Positions 35,583-43,568 of a DNA stretch of 64,000 nucleotides are shown here, piece by piece. Every line of letters begins with the position of its first letter. The first letter of the stretch is position 1. The DNA lies in the NCBI RefSeq assembly GCF_918698085.1, contig NZ_CAKKLP010000003.1, positions 62,001-126,000 on the forward strand, in the 5' to 3' direction. Position numbers and translations under genes: made by a program. Source of the stretch: Chryseobacterium sp. Bi04. GTDB lineage: Bacteria; Bacteroidota; Bacteroidia; Flavobacteriales; Weeksellaceae. A model generated the notes under the pieces. It was not told the origin of the DNA. It searched no databases and was given only the letters and a program-made list of their open reading frames with translations.

Positions 35583-36644
35583 ATGAAAAAAACCTTAATA
35601 TATATCATCGTAGCAGCTGTCCTGATAGGTCTGGCAGCTTACAAGATTGCAGATAATAAAGAAAAACAGACACAGGAAGTAAAAGAAGTTGCCAAGCAGG
35701 TGGATAAAATCAACGTGAATGTGGTAACGGTTTCAAGAGAAAATATCGACACAGATTACTCAGCTAACGGAACTTTCATTCCAAAGCAGGAAATGAATCA
35801 GTCTTCTGAAATTGCTGGACGTATCGTAAGCGTTTTGGTAAAAGAAGGATCAAGAGTTTCTGCAGGACAGACTTTGGCAGTGATCAAAAAAGATGCAATT
35901 GAAGTAGATGTTTCTCAGGCTCAAAATAATTTGCAAAATGCAATTATTGATAACCAACGTTACGAAAATGCCTTTAAAACCGGAGGTGTTACCAAGCAGC
36001 AGGTTGATAATTCAAGATTACAGCTGAAAAATGCACAGGCAGCGGTAAGAGCGCAGGGAGTAAGGGTAAATGATACCAGTATCCGTGCAGGAATCAGCGG
36101 AACGATCAATAAAAAAATGGTTGAGCCCGGAACAGTGGTTTCTGTAGGGACTTCCATGTTTGAAATCGTTAATATCAACAGTCTTAAACTTTCTGTACTG
36201 GTAGACGAAAGCCAGGTGGGAAGAATTCAGTTAGGTCAGGAAGTTCCAATTACGGTCAACGTTTTACCGGATGATTCTTTCAGCGGAAGAATTACATTCA
36301 TTGCTCCTAAAAGTGATGCTTCTTTAAATTTCCCGGTTGAAATTGAAGTTCAGAACAGAGGGAACCTAAAAGCAGGGATGTACGCAACCGCTTTGTTCAA
36401 AACCAATCACGGTGCTGAAACTCAGAATATGTTGACGGTTCCTGCTCAAGCTTTCGCGAACGGGGTAAGCTCAGGACAGATTTTTATCGTTCAGAACGGA
36501 ACTGCTAAAATGATTACTGTAAAAACAGGAAAAGTATATGGTGATAAAGTTCAGATCATCAGCGGTCTTAATGGCGGTGAGCAGGTAATTACCAGCGGCC
36601 AGATCAACCTTGACAACGGTTCAAAAATCAATATCGTAAAGTAA
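35583..36644 (+). CDS. RND efflux periplasmic adaptor (membrane fusion protein)
   Basis: This is a 353-residue protein with an N-terminal membrane anchor (TLIYIIVAAVLIGLAAY). It has a barrel-sandwich lipoyl half (SSEIAGRIVSVLVKEGSRVSAGQTLAVI), a short helical hairpin, the matching half (VRVNDTSIRAGISGTINKKMVEPGTVVSVG) and a beta-barrel domain with FSGRITFIAPKSD. It links the TolC-like channel to the permease. The short hairpin resembles MexA-type adaptors in compact form. Six-nt spacing to both neighbours shows one operon. Confidence 0.93.
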   Translation: MKKTLIYIIVAAVLIGLAAYKIADNKEKQTQEVKEVAKQVDKINVNVVTVSRENIDTDYSANGTFIPKQEMNQSSEIAGRIVSVLVKEGSRVSAGQTLAVIKKDAIEVDVSQAQNNLQNAIIDNQRYENAFKTGGVTKQQVDNSRLQLKNAQAAVRAQGVRVNDTSIRAGISGTINKKMVEPGTVVSVGTSMFEIVNINSLKLSVLVDESQVGRIQLGQEVPITVNVLPDDSFSGRITFIAPKSDASLNFPVEIEVQNRGNLKAGMYATALFKTNHGAETQNMLTVPAQAFANGVSSGQIFIVQNGTAKMITVKTGKVYGDKVQIISGLNGGEQVITSGQINLDNGSKINIVK

Positions 36645-36650
36645 GAGCAG

Positions 36651-39600
36651 ATGAAGTTAGCAGAAATATCCATTAAAAGGCCGTCCCTTGTCATCGTATT
36701 GTTTACGATCCTTACATTGGGAGGTTTATTAAGCTACTCCATGATGGGGTATGAATTGATTCCGAAATTTGAAACCAATATGGTAACCATTTCTACGGTG
36801 TATCCGGGAGCTTCGCCTGCAGAGGTGGAAACTTCGGTGACACGTAAGATTGAAGATGCCGTAGGTTCTTTGGAAAACGTAAAAAAAGTAGAATCATCTT
36901 CTTACGAAAGTTTATCAGTAATTATGGTTCAGCTGAACACAGGAGCTGATGTAAATTATGCTTTGAATGATGCACAGAGAAAAGTAAATGCTATTCTGGC
37001 AGACCTTCCTGATGATGCAGATCCACCTTCACTACAGAAGTTCTCATTGGATGATCTCCCGATCATGACGTTGAGTATTTCCAGTAATAAGCTGAATAAT
37101 AAAGACCTTTATGATCTTTTAGATAAAAAAATAGAGCCTATTTTTTCCCGTGTAAACGGAGTTGCTCAGGTTGATCTTGTAGGTGGACAGGAAAGAGAAA
37201 TTCAGGTAAGTTTAGATGAAAAGAAATTGCAGGGTTACGGACTTTCCATTGGAGATGTACAGCAGGCAATCCTTTCTTCAAACTTAGATTTCCCTACAGG
37301 TGCGCTTAAAACAAGAACTTCAAGATCTACCATCAGACTTTCAGGAAAGTATAGAAGTGTACAGGAAATGAACAATCTGGTAGTTTCCAATAAAAACGGG
37401 GCACAGGTTCGTCTTTCCGATATTGCCACAGTTTTTGATACCCAGAAAGATGTAGAAAAAGTAGCAAGATACAACCAGAATGCGACTATTTTACTTCAGG
37501 TAAAAAAACAGTCTGATGCCAATGCAGTTTCGGTTTCTGAAGCCATTCAGAAAACAATTGCTCAGGTTCAGGACAATTATAAAGCTCAGGGAGTTAAAAT
37601 CAATATTGTAGATGATACCACAGACTTTACACTTGAAGCTGCAGACCACGTAATCTTCGATTTATTCTTAGCGATTATCCTGGTAGCAGTGGTAATGCTA
37701 TTGTTCCTTCACAACATCAGAAACGCATTTATCGTAATGGTTTCTATTCCGATGTCATTGATTGCAACGGTAATCGGGATGTATCTGATGGGGTATACCT
37801 TAAACCTGATGAGTTTATTAGGACTTTCATTGGTAGTAGGTATTCTTGTGGATGATGCCATTGTGGTTTTGGAGAACGTTTACCGTCACATGGAGATGGG
37901 GAAAAGCAGAATTCGTGCAGCCTACGACGGTGCTTCAGAGATTGGATTTACGGTAACGGCTATTACCCTGGTAATCGTGGTGGTATTCTTACCGATTGCA
38001 ATGAGTTCGGGGTTGGTAGCTGATATCCTGGCACAGTTCTGTGTTACGGTGGTTATTGCAACGATGTTCTCTTTATTGGCATCATTTACAATTATTCCTT
38101 GGTTATCATCAAGATTCGGAAAGTTAGTACATTTAACAGGAAAAAACCCTTTCGAGAAATTTATCCTTTGGTTTGAAAAACAATTGGAGAAATTCACACA
38201 CTGGATCACAGGAATTTTGGAATGGGCTTTAAAATCAACATTAAGAAGAGTAATGACTGTGATTGTAACATTCATTATCCTGATCTCTTCATTTATGTTG
38301 GTTGCTTTTGGATTTATCGGTGGTGAATTCTTCCCTAAAATGGACAGAGGGCAGTTCCTTGTTCAGATGGAATTACCAAAAGATGCTTCTGTTGAAAAAA
38401 CGAATCAGGTGACATTAGCGGTTGAAAAATACCTTAGAAATGATAAGGATGTAGTAGATATGATTACAACGGTTGGTCAGCAGTCATCAGGTTTTGGTGG
38501 AGCGCAGGCAACTTTGTATCAGTCAGAAATCCAGGTGATCCTGGTAGATAAATCTGAGCGTAATGAAAGTACAGATATCAAGTCTGCTAAAATAAAAAGA
38601 GCGTTAGAAGAAAAATTCACCGGAGTTGAGTTTAAAACCGCACCGATCGGATTAATGGGAGCAGATAATGCGCCAATTGAAATGGTGGTAACAGCGCAGG
38701 ATAACGAAACAGCCAATAAGGAAGCAAACAGAATCCTTGAATTGCTTAAAAAAGTTCCTGGTTCTGTAGATGCAGAATTATCAACCGATTCTGGAAGTCC
38801 GGAAGTTCAGGTAAATATCGACAGAGATAAAATGGCTTCTTTAGGCTTAAATCTTTCCAGTGTAGGTCAAACGATGCAAACTGCATTCAGTGGAAATACA
38901 GATGGAAAATTCAGAGCCGGAGAGTATGAATATGATATCAACATCCGTTTTGGTGATGCCAACAGACAGTCGATTGATGATGTAAGAAACCTGATGTTTA
39001 CCAATCCTCAGGGTGAGCAGATCAGACTTAGCCAGTTTGCAGATGTAAAAATGGGTTCAGGGCCAAGCTTATTGGAACGTAGAGATAAAGCACCTTCTGT
39101 AAAGGTAAAATCTAAAGTAGTAGGTCGTCCGGTAGGAGATGTTGCCAACGAATGGGCTGCTCAGTTCATGGATAACGAAAAGACCAAACCTGCAGGAGTA
39201 AGCTATATCTGGAGCGGGGATATGGAAAACCAGACCGAAGGTTTCGGTACCCTGGGAATTGCATTGATGGCTGCTATTGTATTGGTGTACCTGGTAATGG
39301 TTTCACTATATGATTCATTTGTTTATCCGTTTGTAGTATTGTTCTCCATCCCTCTGGCATTGATCGGGGTAATGGTAATTCTTGCCATCACCGGAAATTC
39401 ACTGAACATCTTTACGATGCTGGGAATGATCATGTTGATTGGTCTGGTAGCGAAGAACGCGATTATGATCGTCGACTTTGCGAATATGAGAAAAGAAGCA
39501 GGTGCCAATACGCATGACGCTTTGATTCAGGCCAACCATGCCCGTCTTCGTCCGATTTTGATGACAACGATTGCGATGATCTTCGGTATGATCCCAATTG

Positions 39601-39839
39601 CGATTGCAAAAGGGGCAGGAGCAGAGATGAACAACGGACTGGCCTGGGTTATTATTGGTGGTTTGACATCATCATTATTCCTGACGCTGATCATTGTACC
39701 GGTAGTGTATTCATTGTTTGATTCAATTCTAAGAAGAATGGGTAAACATGAAAAAGTAGACTACGAAGCTGAAATGAAAGCCGACTATGTACATAAAGAA
39801 CTAAGTGAAGACGGATTTACTCCTAAACACATAGACTAA
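36651..39839 (+). CDS. RND-family efflux permease (AcrB/HAE1-like)
   Basis: This is a 1062-residue protein with the twelve-helix RND layout. The N-terminus is MKLAEISIKRPSLVIVLFTILTLGG. The first porter region has TVYPGASPAEVETSVTRKIEDA, and TM4 carries the proton-relay LVVGILVDDAIVVLENVYRHME with adjacent Asp residues. The second half has GLVAKNAIMIVDFAN and RLRPILMTTIAMIFGMIPIA. All expected catalytic Asp residues are present. It exports drugs or lipophilic compounds using the proton gradient. The strong TetR-linked control suggests induction by a substrate. Confidence 0.95.
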   Translation: MKLAEISIKRPSLVIVLFTILTLGGLLSYSMMGYELIPKFETNMVTISTVYPGASPAEVETSVTRKIEDAVGSLENVKKVESSSYESLSVIMVQLNTGADVNYALNDAQRKVNAILADLPDDADPPSLQKFSLDDLPIMTLSISSNKLNNKDLYDLLDKKIEPIFSRVNGVAQVDLVGGQEREIQVSLDEKKLQGYGLSIGDVQQAILSSNLDFPTGALKTRTSRSTIRLSGKYRSVQEMNNLVVSNKNGAQVRLSDIATVFDTQKDVEKVARYNQNATILLQVKKQSDANAVSVSEAIQKTIAQVQDNYKAQGVKINIVDDTTDFTLEAADHVIFDLFLAIILVAVVMLLFLHNIRNAFIVMVSIPMSLIATVIGMYLMGYTLNLMSLLGLSLVVGILVDDAIVVLENVYRHMEMGKSRIRAAYDGASEIGFTVTAITLVIVVVFLPIAMSSGLVADILAQFCVTVVIATMFSLLASFTIIPWLSSRFGKLVHLTGKNPFEKFILWFEKQLEKFTHWITGILEWALKSTLRRVMTVIVTFIILISSFMLVAFGFIGGEFFPKMDRGQFLVQMELPKDASVEKTNQVTLAVEKYLRNDKDVVDMITTVGQQSSGFGGAQATLYQSEIQVILVDKSERNESTDIKSAKIKRALEEKFTGVEFKTAPIGLMGADNAPIEMVVTAQDNETANKEANRILELLKKVPGSVDAELSTDSGSPEVQVNIDRDKMASLGLNLSSVGQTMQTAFSGNTDGKFRAGEYEYDINIRFGDANRQSIDDVRNLMFTNPQGEQIRLSQFADVKMGSGPSLLERRDKAPSVKVKSKVVGRPVGDVANEWAAQFMDNEKTKPAGVSYIWSGDMENQTEGFGTLGIALMAAIVLVYLVMVSLYDSFVYPFVVLFSIPLALIGVMVILAITGNSLNIFTMLGMIMLIGLVAKNAIMIVDFANMRKEAGANTHDALIQANHARLRPILMTTIAMIFGMIPIAIAKGAGAEMNNGLAWVIIGGLTSSLFLTLIIVPVVYSLFDSILRRMGKHEKVDYEAEMKADYVHKELSEDGFTPKHID

Positions 39840-39863
39840 ATAACAAACCTTAATTAACCTAAG

Positions 39864-39887
39864 AGCGCCTCAGATTTCTGAGGCGCT
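39864..39887. terminator. Bidirectional terminator after the RND operon
   Basis: AGCGCCTCAG, loop ATTT, CTGAGGCGCT form a perfect 10-bp stem followed by T7 on the plus strand. It sits between convergent genes. Confidence 0.88.
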
Positions 39888-39900
39888 TTTTTAATCTTAT

Positions 39901-40248
39901 TTATACTGTTTGCTTTACTTTTTGTTTCTCCATTTGTTCATTTCCCCAAATCCGCAAATAATCGATGAAAGGAATGAGCTGCTGTCCTACTTCGGTTAAA
40001 GAATATTCTACCTTTGGGGGAACTTCATGGTATACTTTCCTGCTGATAAGGCTGTCATCTTCCAGCTCACGCAAAGTCTGGGTAAGCATTTTCGGGGTAA
40101 TATCGGAGATCGTTTTTCGTAATTCACCATAACGCATGATCGTCTTTACATGCAGATACCACAATATTCTGCCTTTATATTTTCCACCAATTCTCTTAAA
40201 TGAATAGTCTACAGGGCAGGAAGGTTCGTCTTTTAGATATTTTTTCAT
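39901..40248 (-). CDS. HxlR-family transcriptional regulator
   Basis: This is a 115-residue winged-helix protein. The conserved start carries a single Cys at position 11 (EPSCPVDYSFKRIGGKYKGRIL), the sensor Cys position of redox-sensing HxlR/YodB proteins. The DNA-binding helix is YGELRKTISDITPKMLTQTLRELEDDSLI and the wing is EVPPKVEYSLTEVGQQL. It is divergent from an NADPH:quinone-oxidoreductase-like gene, a pairing usual for quinone or aldehyde stress control. Confidence 0.93.
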   Translation of the reverse strand: MKKYLKDEPSCPVDYSFKRIGGKYKGRILWYLHVKTIMRYGELRKTISDITPKMLTQTLRELEDDSLISRKVYHEVPPKVEYSLTEVGQQLIPFIDYLRIWGNEQMEKQKVKQTV

Positions 40249-40284
40249 GATTTTATTAAAATTATTCCTTTGATAATCAGTAAT

Positions 40285-40354
40285 AGTATACTTTTAGTAT
40301 GTAGAGTACAAAAAAGTGCATACTTGTCTGTAATATAGCATTAATTTACTTTTG
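40285..40354. promoter_or_regulatory. HxlR operator candidates and oxidoreductase promoter
   Basis: An AGTATACT palindrome lies at 40285-40292, and AGTATG at 40296 is paired with CATACT at 40319 across 17 bp. A -7 element TACTTTTG lies at 40347-40354 with a TTG 20 bp upstream. The motifs lie on and before the promoter of the oxidoreductase gene, where an HxlR dimer could block it. Confidence 0.5.
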
Positions 40355-40378
40355 TTTTAAACTTAAAGTAAAAATATA

Positions 40379-41326
40379 ATGAAAACAATTATTTTAAATG
40401 AAGCCGGAGGTGTCGATAAGCTGCAGTTGACTGATACGGAAAAACCGCAAATAAAAACTAATGAAGTATTGGTGCAGATAAAAGCAATAAGTATCAATCC
40501 TGTTGATGTAAATGCAAGGGCATATGATCATGTTCTCAATTGGATATATGGCGATATGAGGCCGGTGGTCTTAGGCTGGGATATTGCCGGTGAAGTAAGT
40601 GAAATAGGGGAGGAAGTAATGGCTTTTAAAGTTGGGGACAGAGTTTTTGGAATGGTCAACTTTTTCGGAAACGGAAAAGCCTATGCAGAATATACAGCGG
40701 CTCCCGAAAGCCATCTGACTATGATTCCTGAACATCATACATTTGAAGAAGCTGCAGCGGCTGCTTTAGCGGCAGTAACAGCTTATCAGGCTTTAGTGGA
40801 TGTTGCTGAAATAAAAAAAAACGATAGGGTTCTTATTCATGCTGCGTCAGGAGGGGTTGGCCATTTTGCGGTACAGATTGCTAAATATTTTGGAGCTTAT
40901 GTGATAGGAACTTCCTCTGCAAATAATAGGGAATTTGTGCTGTCGATTGGGGCGGATGAGCATATTGATTATACTCAAAAAGATAACCTGGATATAGCCG
41001 GAGATATTGATATTGTTATCGATACTATTCAGGGAGATACTCTGCTCAGATCAATAGATATAGTGCGGCCCGGGGGTATCATTGTGACATTGCCTTCGCC
41101 TGAAATTCCTCAAAACATAAAGGATAAAGCGGAAAAACAGAATGTAAATCTTGAGTTTATGATGGTGGCTTCCAAAAAAGAAACAATCCAGGCCATTGCA
41201 GATTTACTTGAAAATAAGTCTTTGATTCCTCATATCCATAGAATCTTTTCTTTTGAGGAAATGGCTAAAGCCCATTTGGAAATGGAAACAAAGCGGGCAG
41301 TGGGTAAAATAGTGGTAACCTTATAA
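40379..41326 (+). CDS. Zinc-free MDR oxidoreductase, quinone reductase-like
   Basis: This is a 315-residue medium-chain dehydrogenase/reductase. The GroES-like half begins MKTIILNEAGGVDKLQL and has VVLGWDIAGEVSEIGEEV, and the NADPH-binding half has VLIHAASGGVGHFAVQIAKYFGAYVIGTSS. Catalytic zinc Cys and structural zinc Cys residues are absent, as in quinone oxidoreductases (Qor). It likely reduces quinones or enals with NADPH and is controlled by the divergent HxlR protein. Confidence 0.9.
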   Translation: MKTIILNEAGGVDKLQLTDTEKPQIKTNEVLVQIKAISINPVDVNARAYDHVLNWIYGDMRPVVLGWDIAGEVSEIGEEVMAFKVGDRVFGMVNFFGNGKAYAEYTAAPESHLTMIPEHHTFEEAAAAALAAVTAYQALVDVAEIKKNDRVLIHAASGGVGHFAVQIAKYFGAYVIGTSSANNREFVLSIGADEHIDYTQKDNLDIAGDIDIVIDTIQGDTLLRSIDIVRPGGIIVTLPSPEIPQNIKDKAEKQNVNLEFMMVASKKETIQAIADLLENKSLIPHIHRIFSFEEMAKAHLEMETKRAVGKIVVTL

Positions 41327-41362
41327 ACTAAAAATATCTTTTCCGGGCTCCGGATATAAATT

Positions 41363-41397
41363 AACTAAAGACTGTATTTCTGATGCAGTCTTTAGTT
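41363..41397. terminator. Bidirectional terminator
   Basis: AACTAAAGACTG and CAGTCTTTAGTT form a perfect 12-bp stem with an 11-nt loop, between convergent genes. Of the 178 bp between the two stops, the rest holds nothing else I can name. Confidence 0.8.
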
Positions 41398-41504
41398 TTA
41401 CATATGTCTTTATTTCTTTGATAATAAAAAAATGTTCAGCAAGAACTGAAAGCCTTTGCTTACTTTGTGTGTGGAAAATTACGGGTACCAATACCTGTAA
41501 CCTG

Positions 41505-42257
41505 TTAAAATTTCCCGTTGTTATTTTTCCAGTTTTCCTTTGCCGGAATTTCTTCGATAGTATCCCAATGCTCAACAATTTTTTCGTTTTCAATGCGGAA
41601 TAAATCATAAAAAGAGGTATGTTTTCCACCAAACTTACCTTCGCTGGTGGTGAGTACAAAATTGCCTTCACCCAATACTAAATGGATGGTGTCATATTGC
41701 ATCGTAATACCCTGGGAAGCCATATATTCCAAAGCTTTCCCCAGACCAGACAGGCCATCGCCTATTTGCGGGTTGTGCTGGGTATAATTTTTGTCGTCAA
41801 TATAATGGGTTAACTTGTCCATTTTTCCATTGACCAGAATATCCTCTACAAAGCTTCGTACCAATGTTTTGTTAGCTTCTGTTTTGTTTAAGTCTGTAAT
41901 GGTTGTTGTGCCATCCGTCATGGTGTGGCCGCTTGGGTTTGGACCTGATATTTCCTGAAGATTATCCCAGTGTTCAACAGCTTTTCCTTCTTCAAAACGG
42001 AAAATATCAAATCCAATTTTTGGCCCGAAAAAGTTGTAATCTACATGGCAGAAAGCATAATCACCATCTTCAAAAGCTCTTATGATATTTACTTTGGTAG
42101 AACCTATGGGAAGCTGGGAAAACAGGGCTTCTAAGCCTGCATGTCCTTCACCTATATTCAGGTTGTGCTGTATGTATTTCTCTTCATTGATGTGATCAAG
42201 AGGTACCCGTGTTTCAATACCATTTAAAAGTTCGATTGCTTTTTGTTTGTTTTTCAT
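41505..42257 (-). CDS. Tandem SnoaL/NTF2-like protein
   Basis: This is a 250-residue protein made of two homologous SnoaL-like halves. Both have the same sequence pattern: EKYIQHNLNIGEGHAGLEAL in the first and DKNYTQHNPQIGDGLSGLGKAL in the second. Strands with YAFCHVDYNFFGPKIGFDIFRFEEGKAVEHWD and its partner FYDLFRIENEKIVEHWDTIEEIP follow. Such cone-shaped folds bind small molecules or act as isomerases or cyclases. No partner gene is nearby, so the role is open. The pattern suggests tandem duplication. Confidence 0.87.
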   Translation of the reverse strand: MKNKQKAIELLNGIETRVPLDHINEEKYIQHNLNIGEGHAGLEALFSQLPIGSTKVNIIRAFEDGDYAFCHVDYNFFGPKIGFDIFRFEEGKAVEHWDNLQEISGPNPSGHTMTDGTTTITDLNKTEANKTLVRSFVEDILVNGKMDKLTHYIDDKNYTQHNPQIGDGLSGLGKALEYMASQGITMQYDTIHLVLGEGNFVLTTSEGKFGGKHTSFYDLFRIENEKIVEHWDTIEEIPAKENWKNNNGKF

Positions 42258-42382
42258 TTTTTATGTTTTTTAATTAAGAATGGAAGATACAAAAAGATGA
42301 AACTAAGTGAAGATAAAAAGTTATAAGTTTAAACTCCTGATTTTTACTGCTGATTGAAAAAACGACAGAATGACAAAAAAAA

Positions 42383-42402
42383 CAGCACCCAATCAGGTGC
42401 TG
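42383..42402 (-). terminator. Terminator of the 254-aa hypothetical gene
   Basis: CAGCACC, 6-nt loop, GGTGCTG, with a run of eight T following on the minus strand. The stem is short, but the position is right. Confidence 0.7.
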
Positions 42403-42445
42403 CACTATATTTTTAGATTCTTCAACTTTTCAATAAAAATACATC

Positions 42446-43210
42446 TTACAACTCTTCACAATTTTTTTTCAGCTTCATAAAAATTTTATCAAAATCTTTG
42501 TAAACTGTTCCTTCATCTTCACGTTTTTGTCTGAAGCTGCTGTTGGCACAGTTGTGAAAACTAAGGCCAATCAAATCAATCAAAGCGTAATCTTCTTTTT
42601 GAGGATCATTCATTTTAAGATCAAACCTCGCCATTACAGCTTTTGGATCTGCATTATTTTTGCTTTTTAGTTCCGTGAAATTTTTCCATGCCTCAAACAT
42701 TTTTTCCCGGTCGGGAGAAGATATCGCGTCTATAGGCTCTCTACAGGTGTTATAAAATTTGCTGTTTTTGAGGGTTGCAGGATCAGAGAAAGCCATAATC
42801 TCTTCCCTGTTTAATTCATACTCGTTTTCAAAAGTCTGAATAGCATTCTCATACAGATTTTTCCAAACAGGCAAATCGATCACCTTAAGACTATACAGCT
42901 CTTCTTTTTTTTCCTGATACTGTTTTTCCAGGTTTTCTAAATGAGCTTCTTTATTTTTGCGGATCTCTTCAAGGCTGGAAAGTTTAAAAATAGGATTCGT
43001 ATCAAAATGGACCCCATTGAATTTATATAGTAGTTTATTAACGCCGTCTATTTCTTCTTTCTCATATTTGGCAGCATCAAAATATCCTTTGTTGTCACAA
43101 TTGAATGTCTGATAGCTGTAAGGGGTAAGATTACTTACATTTGAGGGCTTTTTTTGTCCCAAAACAATAACAGACAGGGCCGAACAAAGCCCGATCATCA
43201 TTTTTTTCAT
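42446..43210 (-). CDS. Hypothetical secreted protein, 254 aa
   Basis: It is read from the ATG at the signal peptide MKKMMIGLCSALSVIVLGQ; in-frame codons further upstream give no signal. The mature part is Lys/Glu-rich with a predicted coiled coil (KLSSLEEIRKNKEAHLENLEKQYQEKKEELYSL) and several Cys (NCDNKGYFD; NTCREPID; FHNCANSSF). I recognise no family. It stands alone on its transcript. Confidence 0.7.
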   Translation of the reverse strand: MKKMMIGLCSALSVIVLGQKKPSNVSNLTPYSYQTFNCDNKGYFDAAKYEKEEIDGVNKLLYKFNGVHFDTNPIFKLSSLEEIRKNKEAHLENLEKQYQEKKEELYSLKVIDLPVWKNLYENAIQTFENEYELNREEIMAFSDPATLKNSKFYNTCREPIDAISSPDREKMFEAWKNFTELKSKNNADPKAVMARFDLKMNDPQKEDYALIDLIGLSFHNCANSSFRQKREDEGTVYKDFDKIFMKLKKNCEEL

Positions 43211-43484
43211 GTGCATAGTTGTTGAAGAATCTGAATTTTCTGAATTTCGCCTCAAAATTAAGGCTTTAAATTTGAAAATTAAAGAATTAGCTGCAATTTT
43301 ATGTAGATATTTTTCTGATTTAATAAGATTTTAATTTTTTCTTTATTAATCTGCTACTTAGAATGATGATGCTAAACTTTTCTCTATCAGATATATTGAG
43401 TTTATACAGACAAATCTATATATATTTAATGTTATATTATTGCTGATTTTATGGGTGTTTTACCCTATTTTTAATTTTGTTTTT

Positions 43485-43492
43485 TATTTTTG
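43485..43492 (+). promoter_or_regulatory. -7 element TATTTTTG before the large TPR gene
   Basis: TATTTTTG matches TAnnTTTG, 76 bp before the ATG, inside a 358-bp AT-rich gap otherwise empty of genes. A -33 TTTG is not clear. Confidence 0.45.
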
Positions 43493-43568
43493 CAAACCAA
43501 ATCAAAAATTCTGAAGCCTCTAAAGCAGACAGAATATAACTATCAAATTATAGAACAAAATATTAATA

